64,000 nucleotides of DNA from Yamagishiella unicocca. Its lineage: Eukaryota; Chlorophyta; Chlorophyceae; Chlamydomonadales; Volvocaceae. The notes under the pieces were generated by a model that was given only the letters and a program-made list of their open reading frames with translations, had not been told where the DNA came from and did not search any database. Positions 11,807-23,940 of this stretch are shown piece by piece. The stretch is from assembly GCA_003116995.1 (NCBI GenBank), contig BDSL01000068.1, positions 520,849-584,848 on the forward strand. Direction: 5' to 3'. The first letter of the stretch is position 1. Each line of letters opens with the position of its first letter. A program made the translations under genes and the position numbers.

Positions 11807-14800
11807 CTGTCCAAGCACGGCGCTCGCCACGGCCATGCTGACGAGCACCTCCTGCCAGGGCACGTGCGCGGCGAGGCTAATTGCTCTCTTGCACGCTGCG
11901 CCGTGGTATGCCATCCGGCCGTCGAACGTCAACCCCGCCTGTGTACACCAGGGGTTGCACGATAGCAGAGCAACCATGGCCCAATTATATTGCCGGCAAG
12001 CTTACACAGCGGGAATGCCTGTCAACAGCGGAGTGAGCTCGCATGAAATTTGGAGTTCACAACCAGCCCATATACAGCACAAGGCATAGCGCAGCCAGGA
12101 CATACGCTGAACTGATCCCCCACGCTGCCAGACAGCCCACCTGCAGGATGCCCACATCCACCCCGCCACGCATGACTGGAGGCTCAGCCAAGGGCATCGA
12201 TGCCTGCAGCAGCAACAACGCGTGTATAGGACACATCAGCTGTATGCGACAGGTGGGTGGCGTAATTGGCACTGTTGGAGGCCGTCCGGATTGCCGACAG
12301 AAGGCCGTGGATGGATCTTGACGGGAGCTTACCCTGTCCAAGTCGTGCAGCAAGGATGGCGAACATGTTGGGTCGTTGTGAAGGTCCTTCACCTCATCTT
12401 TCAAGGTCAACAGCCACCTGCGCGTCGGCGCGATCAGACGTGCCCTATATCTTAACAAGTATGCACCGGTATGGGTTACGGGTGCAAATGGCCCGCTGGG
12501 ACACCGAAAGTCACGCACAGCAACACAAGGTTGATGCGGACTGCACTGACGACAACCGCACTGGGAAACTTAGCACAGAGTACACAGTCCTCATCGGGAA
12601 ACTATACCTTTTCAAGCCATGTGTCACAACCAGTCGTCAAGTCGCCTGGTGCTGAGGCCCGGCTGAGGTGCAGGATGCCCGCCGCTGCTGGCAGCCAAGG
12701 ACCCACTCACCCGACAGCGTGTTTTGGCTCTGCGAAGACCGCCGCTTGCAGTGCTCCGGATCCAGTGGGCAGCTGCAAGTATGGGGAAGGCGGTCCCACC
12801 TTAAGAGGAAGAGCGATGGCTTTCCTTGCGTATTTTGCGTGGCTACCTTTCAAGTACCGCACCACCAGCCCGCGGATGTGGACAGCCATCGAAACCTGAA
12901 GCATACAATCAAACAGGGCTGGAGCCCCATATTCGTTTGGCTTATCGGCCGCCGTCCAAAGTAGTAGTTCCCTTCAACAATTTATTTCCTAGTTCGATTC
13001 CTAGAAATGCACTTTAGCATGTACCGGTAGTTTTAACGCATCGCATCCTTTCGGGCCGCCCACCAGATAGCCGAAAAATTGGTTTGCGAGCTCCTGTGAT
13101 CGCTCCCTTATAGCGATTTGATACGCGGACGCCAGCTCCAAGCCCCAGGCAGCTAAGTCCTCCAGCTGCGCGACCGCCAACGCCAGGCAGCCCAGTGGTG
13201 CCGCCAGCACTCCGGGAACCTGCGCAATGGGGCAGGTGGGCCCCCATGATCTGTACGGATGAGGACCACGTAAGATACCTAAGCGCATGTAGGCTGCTGG
13301 GGCAAGCACGCGGCAGGGCATGCGCACGCCACGCGACACTGTGTGTACTGAAGATTTCAGGCGTGAGCGTTCTGGTTTCGATTTACCGGTATATCCCGGA
13401 ATTGTTATGGAACCAATGCAACGAGCCCGGTCCACGAGGTCGCTTCATGAATGGCTCTTGCCTAGCCCTGTCTAGCGTCTACCCACCTTTTGTTGGATAG
13501 CACGCGGCGGATCTAAGAAGGCGGCCCGCGCCACAAGGGACTGGCTGAACAAGCTGTATATCTCCACTGCCGGATCGCCCTCCTTTAGAACGTGGCGGCC
13601 GCTGTGCAGCACCACGCTGGCCTGCCGAAGCAGCAACACGAAGTCCAGGGAGGCGAGCGCAGCGCCAGACATGGTGATCTGACCACCGCGTCCCGCGTCG
13701 CTGATGGCTTTTGCTGCCTGCATCACCGGACCCGAGTACACGGTACGCTGGCTGGCCCGGTTGAAGCGCACATCCCCTTCATCCAGCACACCACTGTGGT
13801 AGCCGATTCGGACTCGGAGACCCCTGCATTCAGCCAGCATACACAGCAAGGAGGGGGCGCGGACAGAAGGGGCATGCAGTTCACATAACGCACACGGGTA
13901 AAAGCCGTCATGAAGGAAACGTAGCAAGGGCAGAGCAATGGAAATATCGAAGGACGAAGGCAATCCTTACCTGCCTTATGGCAGCTAGTACCCGGAGTGC
14001 TGTGCTTTCGTACGTGAGGAGCCATGTACGACGAGCTTTGCGTGTATGACAAACTCCTTCGGTGTTGACATGCTACACGGGCTATATGGCTGTCGCCCCC
14101 AAGGGTGAGTACCTTACTTGTTCGTCAGGTAGCAGCGCTCACCGCGCTATCCCACGTGCACGGCCCCCTGAGCAACGAACACACCCACTCCTGACTGGTT
14201 GACGCTGCCGTACCTCCAGCCGCCGTCTGTCTAACTGGCAACCATCGCCCACACTCCCGGGCAACATACAGTGCTAGACCTAACCGCCATTGTTTACAAA
14301 AAAAGTAGGTTACCGCAAGCCACGACAAACATATAAGCATTACGTAACACAGTCATAAGCATTACCTAACACAGTCGTGCCCCTTTCCGCATCCCATAAA
14401 GAACCGCCTTAAGAAAAGCGCCGATTCCCGTCCCAGCCCGGGTCAGGCATCTTCCGGCATGCTTGCCTGAATATGCGTCGTCCGTCCTTGCTCGAGCTTA
14501 TCGCCCCGTCCTCGTGGTAAACAACAGGGAACGCAGCACCTAGAAGCTTCCCCAAGCTGGTGGAATCGGCAAGGACCGCAATAAAGGACCCGGCTGAGCT
14601 GCGCCCGCCAGAGAAGGTCGAGTTTCCGCCCCCAGATAATCGGGGCCGTCGTTTGATCGTCTCGTGCTGCCTCTGCTCATCCCCCGACGACGTCTGCAAG
14701 TGGCGCAGGGACATCGCCCTCGCCTCCACAGGGGCAAGTCGCGACTGTGCAGCAGGTGGCTGTTCCTGTTCAGCCGGCCTAAACGATGACACGTCTACGT

Positions 14801-17800
14801 CTGTTGTGCTGCTAGCCCCAGGGTCCCAGGCACAGATTGTAGGCGCCTCGTTTGCGTAAGAGCGCTTGCTCAATGGGCCAAAGGGGTCCATGACACGGGA
14901 AGGCGACGCAGCAGGGTCGTCCGCGACGGGTAAAAAAAGTTGCGAAACTAGCGTGGATGCGGCACGTGGGGCGCCTGGCTCAGCCGAGGTGAAGGACTGC
15001 GTCAGGTTGCGCCGGGGAAGCGCTGACAGGTCGCAAGCAAACATGCCGCCGTGTTGGCTCATCGCATCGCCGATTACGACTGGCGGATCGTCCACAATCC
15101 TCGGCTGCTCTTTGCTGCCGTTCCTCGGCATGATCGGTCGTGGTGAACTGCTCCGCGAGTCGACGTGCTGCACTCGTGTCCTTGCCCCCCGAGCATCGGT
15201 AGCCTCGTTAGGGTCTACAGGCCTTAACAGCGTACGGATGGTCGGCCCACAGGCGTTCCGCATCCCGGGCTGCATCGCCGCCGGATCGCACCGAACGGTG
15301 AGACTGGAGGCATAGTCGCTGGCCAGCAGCTCAGCTGGCCAGTCCACGTCCAGCAGGGCTTCCTGTACGACAGATCATTGAACATAGAGTACTCCTCAGC
15401 ACGAGGTACGATCTCGTCTTTCGTGTATGAGGCCGGTGCACAGGCGCTTGTCCCCTCGCCCGGCACCGTGTCTCGCCTTCCGCTGTGCCAGTAGACAGCG
15501 CATGGCCAGCGGTAGCGTTAGGGGTTGCCAGTTCATCGAACGGCGCATGAGACCCACCTGCGTCCGCAGCGCGAAGCGTGTGCAGTCCGCTGCGCTGTTG
15601 AAAGCCAGGATGAATGAGTCGCCCTCCGTCGCCGACTCATACCCACGGTATATGTTGGCATACCTACGAACCACTTTGTGGTGTTGCTGCATAGCCGCCT
15701 GACAGACGTCCGCTGATAGGACTTCCCATAGTGTGGTCGAATCCTACGTAGTTCACGCGCAGCATTTCGTACAGAAGGTGGCTTCAGTGGAGGACAACGA
15801 AGACGGTATCTGGAATCTTCGTGCAGCCTCGTGGCAAACGTACACAGGTTCTAACATGTACAATGCCGTGGTGTATGCTCCGCCCATCTTCAATCTGTGA
15901 TGACGTTTCCCACGACTTAGAGCCTTGCATAAGTACGGTATTGAATGAATGTGCGTCCGAACATTCGGCACCGGCATCTGGAATCTAGCCCGCCCCCAAC
16001 GGCTGCTGCTTGCCTGTATGTCAGTCACACACAGCACCACCTCGCCCACGCCCGGGGCGCTGCAAGCATCCTTGCGCATTCGCGTCGCTTTGCCATCCAT
16101 GAATCGAACCCACAACCACAGGATTACCAGCACCAGAATGCATCCCATCGGCAGCACGGAAGCGAGGAGCCGGCTGTTGGCGGCCTTGCTGTCGGCATCG
16201 GTCGTGCTCCTTGCCTACAGATAAAAAGCGACGCAGCGATGTTTTGGGGCAGGTTGGTCGGGGGCTCTCGGGCCGAGGGGCGGGGCTTGCCTAGCTTCGA
16301 GGCAGGGCGCCATCGCGGAGTCACTGGGGTGGACTTATCCACTAGCTATGTTACAACGGCGGCCAGGTACTAGCACCTAGAAGTTACGGCGTGCCCGTAC
16401 TTTGGGTACGGTAGCTAGCCTGAGGCGGATGAGCCGAGCATGCGTTTGTGCATGGCGACGTGTATCCTTAACATGCCAGCAAGCCGTACGCAAAGCAATG
16501 GGTTACGGTTTTGGAGTGCGGAACATGCTTCGTGCCGCCACAGGTGAACATATGGTTTCCTAAAAGCTCCGCAGTTGCGAGCCCAACGCTCTCCAGCCCC
16601 GTTGGCCCTCGCTTGCATCAGCTGGCATGTCTACGGCATTCGGCTTGCTCACGCACCGACCGTTGCTCCGCAAGTGGGACTGGCTTCAAGGAGGAGTGCC
16701 TGCGGTGTATCTCCCATATCGAACACTTACCGGTGATGCTGAAGGTTGCGAAGAAGTAGTAGGAGGATTGATGCCTAGGGACATGCGATATGATCGCAGC
16801 CATGCGTCCTTGCCGCCATTCTCCTGTGCCACGCTTTGCACTGCCGCATTGAAATCTAGCAGTGCACTGTCCAAGGTGCGGTTGCCCCAAACCACGTCGT
16901 ATATGAGCCGGTTCAGGTTGCTCCTATAAATAACAGCAGCAGTGTGTCGGCAGCGAGTTGCAACAGATTGATTAAAAGCGGATATACGGTGGGAGGTGTT
17001 ACTTGCAGAAAATGTATGGACGAGGAATATTATTACAGGACTGCCTAGTAAGTACATCGCATATAGCCATCGGTAGATGATGATAGTTTGATGTTTTCGT
17101 CCGGCCACGATATGCAACATGAAAATTGTCGACTTCCGACAAATGTTTTGCCCTGTTGCCACCTTTTTGCAGCCGGTTTGGGGGTCAAGGGGTTGTCGGG
17201 AGCTGATCGCAAGACAGGTAGGGGATTTGCCGGGAGCTGAATGCAGGTTTAGCGCCGATTGGGGGGGGGTTGTTGCCGCCGGGAGCAGATAGAGTGCCGG
17301 CGTGCGGGAATGTTATAATTGTTAACGCACTGAGGACAAGAACGACAGCAACGTGTCAGAAGCAATGGCGGCATGCACCATGGATCCTGCGTACGACAGC
17401 TTCAACAGGTAAGATCGACTTGTTTAACATTATTAGCGGGCGGGCGGCTAGGAACCCGTACGGCTGGACATTAATCAGTGAGAAATCCCCTAAGGTAGGT
17501 CCACAATTATCTTTTATATTGAACGTTTTGCACGTAATCAAGCTGAATAACGATACATATATCCCTTTCTTAATACAGGGGATGGTGAAAAAGGGTGCCA
17601 TTGCTTCTGGCTACATGCCCATTTGCACACAAGTAAGCTCATCGACGCCGGAAACGAGCGCGGCGGGCTGCGAGCGAGCGAGCGTGCACGTTGCTTGACC
17701 GAAGGGGACGTCAACTTACAGAATAGGAAGTACTCCTGGGAAGCGCATCTCGACGAAAATGTTGGGACTGTCGAGCATCCTTTGGTACTGCGGAGCATGC

Positions 17801-20800
17801 ACAGGTACGCCTTATTAGTAAGGAGGCAGGAAAGGCAAGCTCGCTCGTTCGCTGGTAAAAGGCGACAGCGGCTTGACACCCAGCGTTTCGGCAGACAGTG
17901 GCGCCGTACAGCCCGGCACTCAGCCAACACGCACCTCGTTAAGGTACGACAGCGTGTTGATAGGCTCATAACCAGCACTCTTCCAGTCCGCAATGTTGAG
18001 CTCTGAGAGGCGTGTAGGCCCTGCCTCTGCGAAACCGGCAACAGTTGGACGCGAATCAGTGCACGTCATGCCAAGTCACGTTTCTTTACCGCCCAAAGTG
18101 CACAATCAGTGTCAACCACGCTGTAGGTATGTCATGGTGCATCTTTATTTGGCAAACCGCACAATCAACAAACCTGTAACTGCAAGCACAAGCCGCTTGT
18201 GGTTAGCGGGAGCCAGCAACGACGTCAGCATGGTATACGTGGCCGCCTGTCTGTAGAGTGGCGAAAACTTGTTCATCGCAAAGCTGCTTGCCTCAAAGCT
18301 CGCTAGTTTATTCACAAGCTCCTACAAGCCAGTCGAAAGTCATGGATGATCAGTCATACATGGAGTACATACGTATTCGTAACCATATTCAGCAAAGGGC
18401 TCAACAAGAAGCGCTTTCTTCCACCAATCGACTCGCTAGCTTACCGTATTGTCCATTTGGGGTCGCGCCACCGTTTCAGCATACGGACAGAGCAATGGCG
18501 TGCAGGACACTAGCTTCCCCGTGGAGCGATCCAACACCCTGGAGGAGCCCGGCAGGCCTGCCGTCCCCAGGTTTCCGTGCAGCCGAGTCGATCCTCCGGG
18601 GGTCGCGATGCTCGCAATCTGCAGCAGTGTGCAAGGCATCGATGCTGAAGCTATAAAATAAATGCGTTATTGTCGGGTGGCAGGCTGCTCGAGGTGTGGG
18701 AGGCGTGGGAGGCGTGCGCTGCGAGGTGAACCGTCATGTGACGGGCGGCCGGATGCACTGGCCTGTAACCCTCGATGCGACGAAGCTGCTCCCAACCCGC
18801 CGCCTATCAACGACGGCGTCAATCAGAAACGCCGAGCAAACAATACCCATACGTTTCCTGCACACGGCTCTCGGTGCACCACACAAGATTCGTACGGGCC
18901 CTTTCAAGGCTTACTTAGACAACGGGCATTTATGGCTAATTGGTATCATGGCATGCATACCAGCAAAGGCCGGCAAAAGCAACGCCCCCTCAAATATTTC
19001 CTACCTTGAATGCTAGTGGAAGCCCAATAGTCATCAAGCATTGGCCCTTTTCATGATACGTTGAGTAGAACGCAAAGCACGGGGTATTGTCGGGAATGCT
19101 AAGCTTGCGCAGCTCCGTAAAGATGCGTACAGCTTCACTAAGCGCTTCTCCTTGCATCAGCAGCTGCATGTCGTTCGGGTCAAACGCAACTCCATGGGTA
19201 GGGCCGTCGAGCTGTATGATGGAAGCCAGTATGAGCAATACCGCGGTCCCATAGACGCCACAGGCTGCGTTGCTCAATTTCGAAGCCATGCATTCGCAGC
19301 GGTTGGACAAGTTGGAGAGGGACAATTATGAGTTTTACCTCCTATCCTAGCGCATTGCAGGTTAACGTCCGGTTTGTGGTGTTGCCGTACATGATGACAA
19401 CCTGAGATTTGACCCAGAGGGACCCAGAACGTATGCACTAGGGGACACATTGTCCGAATGGGAGCGATACACCACTAAGCCGATCATACGTCAGGCAGTT
19501 ATGGGTTCCAACAATGGATGATACGTGTACCTTACAAAAACCACCGATGGCGTTCGCCAGGTCGGTACAGGAATCACCCATGGCGTTCGCGTTTTATTCC
19601 TTGGTTCTATTAATTGGCAACAGCCCACGTCAGCAAGCAAAGCCCGCGTGCCTACCCGCCGAGCTTTCGAAACAAACTCCAAATTCCTGAAGGCCGTCGC
19701 CATCAAGGTCCCGGCCACCGAAGCTGGAAGCGATGTCGATGACGTCATCCCAGGTGTGCGGCACGCTGATGTTGTTCTGGGCGAACAGATCCGTGCGGTA
19801 AAACAGGTGGCTGGGCCGCACCGCCACAGGTATGGAGTGGTACGTGTTCGGGCGCATGGATGATATCGCAGCCCTGCACGCCACACGGAGGGACACGTAC
19901 TAATCAAGACACACCTTTTTGGGGTCCAGGTGCAATAAACTGTAGTGAATAACGAATGCGTGCGCGACTCCTCGCCCATACGGCGGGGCGGGAAGGTAGC
20001 ATGTCAACTGATTGTTCTTAGCATCCTGGCCCGCGGAATCTCTGGTTTTACCACACCGGAACCCACTGTAACCGTTACAACAACCTAGATCGATGTCTTG
20101 AAAGGTTACAAGGACCCACTGGAAAGTTTGTTTCTGTCCCTTTTCCGCTCCTCATGTAGCTAATAGCCGTACATTCATACGATCTCACCTCCACGCCACT
20201 GGGATGTCGCTGAATCTGAAGTCCACCTCTTGATTCAGCAGCAACGTGGTGTCGAGGAAGACCTCCGCCGCCTCGGGGACGCCGAACGCCTCCGCCGAAA
20301 TCATCCAGAAGTCGCGCGGCCCCGGGTTGCCCCGGGTCGGTAACGCATCAGCGATGCGATAGCGATACGACAGGTACTACACAGAGCATATTTACAGCAT
20401 CAGCAACCGACGGAGGCGGCGGCGGGCATGAAGTGAGGTGCCGTACATAGGAAAGGCACGCAGCACTGCAGGGTTCTGCATGTAATACAGGTAAGGTATT
20501 CTCATGTGAGGCAACCACAGGCAAGCAACCAACGACAGGTGCTAGCAGGTCAGGCAGTGACCACCCTGCAGGCGAGAAGCAGCGCACTTTCGGTCATGTA
20601 TTTAAGGCCCTCGTCAGGCCTGAGCTCATATGACGGGCTAGCTATCCCTGCGCGACGCGCATGAAGCTGATCGATTTCTAGCTGATGCGGCCTGCCGCCC
20701 GAGTCTGTCTCCTCTGATGGTATGTCATCACGTGTACTGCCAGGGCTCGAACGCGGGGTTCTTTCACGGCGGCCTGGCTCTACGATGCACCTAGCTACAC

Positions 20801-20997
20801 CAGGCCGGTGCTTCGCAGATTGGCTGCTGCTTCCCATCATGCGTTGTCGCCGTATGTACATACATACTTCATGGGGCGTCTCACCTGGTCGACGGTTGGT
20901 GTCGTTAAGCTGACGTTGAACCCCGAAGTGTTTTTGAACTCGCCGAGCATACGGTTGAATGTGCTCAGGCTTGCTGACATCAGGTATGTCCCGCTGG
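11807..20997 (-). CDS. Receptor-like class III nucleotide cyclase with solute-binding ectodomain
   Basis: Minus-strand exons, in phase except at the 5' end: 20997-20885, 20376-20189, 19873-19656, 19264-19005, 18618-18445, 18321-18174, 18002-17935, 17787-17720, 16923-16731, 16214-16014, 15743-15558, 15362-14467, 13823-13487, 13219-13064, 12772-12711, 12417-12333, 12203-12141, 11938-11807. The first part resembles type 1 extracellular solute-binding proteins (HLFYRTDLFAQNNISVPHTW, DGDGLQEFG, LPGSSRVLDRSTG). A single membrane helix (LVLVILWLWV) precedes the first cyclase half-domain: VTDIQ/DSTTLWE and GYESATEGDSF carry the two metal-binding Asp, then a 270-residue Ser-rich insertion, then GLRVRIGYHSG and GRGGQITMS. 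A second half-domain follows (MRGGVDVGILQ, FDGRMAYHG, EVLVS). The protein should sense an outside ligand and act on cAMP or cGMP inside. The signal-peptide exon was not found. Two introns have GC donors. Confidence 0.8.
20056..20090 (+). repeat. Dispersed GTAAC-GTTAC motif, copy 2
   Basis: Reads CCGGAACCCACTGTAACC followed by GTTACAACAAC, inside a cyclase intron. A shorter relative, CTGTAACCGTTACAACAAC, occurs at about 22442-22460. Confidence 0.6.
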
Positions 20998-23729
20998 CTG
21001 CAGCGGGCGGGCTGGAGCTCTGCAGGCGTGGGAGCGGCGTCTGACGTGTGGCACGATGTGGTCCCCAAACAATCAAGCCGTGTCCCCGGTTCGCCCGTGA
21101 GTGGAACGCCAACTGACCAGGTGCGGCGGACGGACAGCATCCAACGGCGTTTCGTTTTAATACGGCGTTTCGTTTTAATACGACGGTAGGTGCCGGCGCC
21201 GACAATTCCAATACATCTGTCGAATAGTTCTAACCGGCAGCGCGGCGGAGTGAACCGATCTGTGCAGCTAATGCGTGCTTCCTAGCGAAGTGCAGCTGCT
21301 TTGACGTGCCATCATTGTACTTCGTTACCCCTGCCGCTACGCGGGAATAATGGATACCATCGTTGCATGTGCGTAATTCTGGTGCAACTACTCCCTCATG
21401 CATTGGATGCTGCAGCCATGTACAACTCACACTTAGGTTCACATTTGACTGGCACAGTGCCGCGGCGCGGATGAACTGAGTCCAGATCTGGAACATGGGC
21501 GGGCTTCTGCTCGCCGCCGCCAAAGGCTCGCCGGACGATGTTGAGGACAAAGACGGTGAACACCTGTACGTATAGGCACGTACGTGCGGCATTAGTTATT
21601 GTTGCAGGTAGGTGTCAAGCAACTAACGGCAGACCGCCCATCCAACCCGCCGCCGTATCCATTGCACAAACAAGGCAGTGGCGTGGTAGGTGGGAAACAT
21701 ATACAGGTATCGCGTACTTCCAGGAGCGCGCGGATTAGCGAATGTCGCTGCTCAGCAACACGACAGCAGATAAGGATGCAGATCCACCGTTTCCAGGGCT
21801 TGGCCAGTTGGCATTATTCTCTGAGCGTGCACTAGTGTTCTGTCGGTTATTGCTGTCCATTTCCTGCTGTCCTGATACGCGGACGAATAAGCGAACATTG
21901 CTTGCACCGTGCGCAAAGCACGCAGTTACCTGGTGCAGTTACCTAACTTATCTGGTGCAACGCACTGGCCCTAACCATCCGTCCACCGGCTTTACTGAGC
22001 AGCCACCACGTCAGGTTAACCCCCGAGTTATGGTCCGTGCTAACTGTATCGATACTCAATTACGCTTAGATCATACAGCGTGTAGACCACGTACAGTAAG
22101 GGCATTCGCTCAACACATGCACCATCAGTTCATCGGCTGTCATTGGTCAGATTCGTACATATGTACGAGTATGCGATCTAAGCATGCGATCTAACCCGCC
22201 TCGCCTGTCGCTCTTTCCATACACGCAATCACGTTGCACACGAGACATAGGCCTAGACTTCCGGCCGATTGTTCGGTGCGTGGAACTGGAACTCGCCGTA
22301 CACGGTATGCACCAAGCAAGCGCAAGTACGACGGGGCAAATCCGGCAAGGACAGACTGTCCCATGGCCACGTGAGGCTTCCTAATATAAGCGCTGCCGTC
22401 CCCCATTACGTGGGTCTGTCTTACGTGGACCATTACGTGGTCTGTAACCGTTACAACAACGTGGGTCATCACATGTCGGAACCTCGAAACCCCCAGTCAG
22501 GATACCCGTGGCTCGCTTGGGCACACAGGGGATGAGCTAGCATCACGCCAACGTGGCTTGGGCCCTAGTCATTACTTCAATTACCCCCCCTGCAGCTACG
22601 CAATATGCTGATGAACTGATGTCAAGTCTCGACAGGGTAGCGTGATGCGGCGTGATGTTACGTTCGGTTGGGATACAGGTTCGAGAGAAGCCAAATAAGG
22701 ACCGTGTGTATTTTTGGCTGCATTGAAATTTCCATTCGCTGCGATGTACGTACAGCAATATGGCGACGGCGGGCATCAAAGCACTAATACGGTCCAGGCC
22801 CTTCAAGCGTTCATGTACTACGCGTCGAGGCATCTCCCCTCGACCTCCGGATTACGAATTTCATAGCAACCAGTGTTTCGACGCGGTGCAGGTCAACGAG
22901 AGCACTGAGCGGAGGACATCTGGACATGCATGAAAAGGCTTTGCCTGACCGCAACACCGTGCGTATGCAACAGCATCACGCACAGTCGCGTATCCACTTC
23001 ATCTTACCCGTTGAGACCTTCCATATGGCTCCAAAAGCAAGATGCTTCATCCGCAAGGCTGTCGTCGGTCTGAGTGGATAATTCCTGTTGAGCACCCACT
23101 AGCTGACATCCAGGCCAGCGCAATGTCACGAGGACTGATAGCATCAAAATAATTGCTGCCAATTGCGAGGAGTACATCTTATGCCGATGGCTGTCTGCTG
23201 TGTTGCGGCTTCGCCGGTATAGAAACCTCGTTTGCCGACGTCACATCTTTACCACCATGTGATGGAAGTACTGTAATCATACTCTATGACATTGCAGAAA
23301 GATATAAGGCACGGTGATTTGGACGTCAGCTACCGCCGAGTACCAGTTTCATAGTCGCTTGGAGTGAAGGAGTTGTCAATTGATGGAGTAAATAAAATGA
23401 ACAGAAACGTGTGATATGGTTACAATTCCCACGCTCGGTCCCGACGGGTTACTAAAGAAACCACTGGCTATTGGTAGGTTGCCATCCAATAAGGTTCTGC
23501 GAAGAGTACTATATGTTTATTGCAATAATATATTAATTTACTCTCTAACTATGTTGTACACTAATTATGTTGTACAGAAATGAAGAGCCGTATACCGGTA
23601 ACAAGCAATGTACCTATTGGGAAGGTAGCACGCAGCCGAAGCACAGTCACAATCGCCCAAGCTGGCAAGCACACTCACATATAACCGTTACACAGCATTC
23701 GTACAATTACCTACCAAAATCGTGAAAGC
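20998..23729. other. Gene-poor, lower-GC region upstream of the cyclase
   Basis: The missing 5' exons of the cyclase, including its signal peptide, should lie here or just beyond. Candidate coding-like sequence near 21450-21530 (minus) was not strong enough to call. No other family was recognised. The section around 23380-23600 is clearly AT-rich. Confidence 0.4.
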
Positions 23730-23827
23730 TCCATTACAGTTTCCTCAAGCCCGGGCGAACCCAGGACAAGAGGAGGGGTCCGTGTCCCTGGCCTCACCAT
23801 ATGAGAGCTGGGCAGTCCAACTAAGTG

Positions 23828-23940
23828 GCGGCGGCTGCACTCGTGCATTGCACAACATCGAGTGGATAGTCGCGGCTTCGGTGGCTGCACTCGTGCATTG
23901 CACAACATCGAGTGGATAGTCGCGGCTTCGGTGGCTGCAC
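23828..23940. repeat. 50-base tandem duplication
   Basis: Two near-identical 50-base units (GGCTGCACTCGTGCATTGCA ... GTCGCGGCTTCGGT) plus the start of a third. Each contains GCACTCGTGCATTGCAC, which is partly palindromic. Confidence 0.85.

Noticed and set aside
17160..17700. Plus-strand open frame of 142 codons at 17270-17698
   Set aside because: Lies wholly in an intron of the cyclase between well-phased exons and shows no domain.
23828..23940. Direct repeats considered as a CRISPR-like array
   Set aside because: Only two full contiguous units with no spacers; a simple tandem duplication in a eukaryotic genome.
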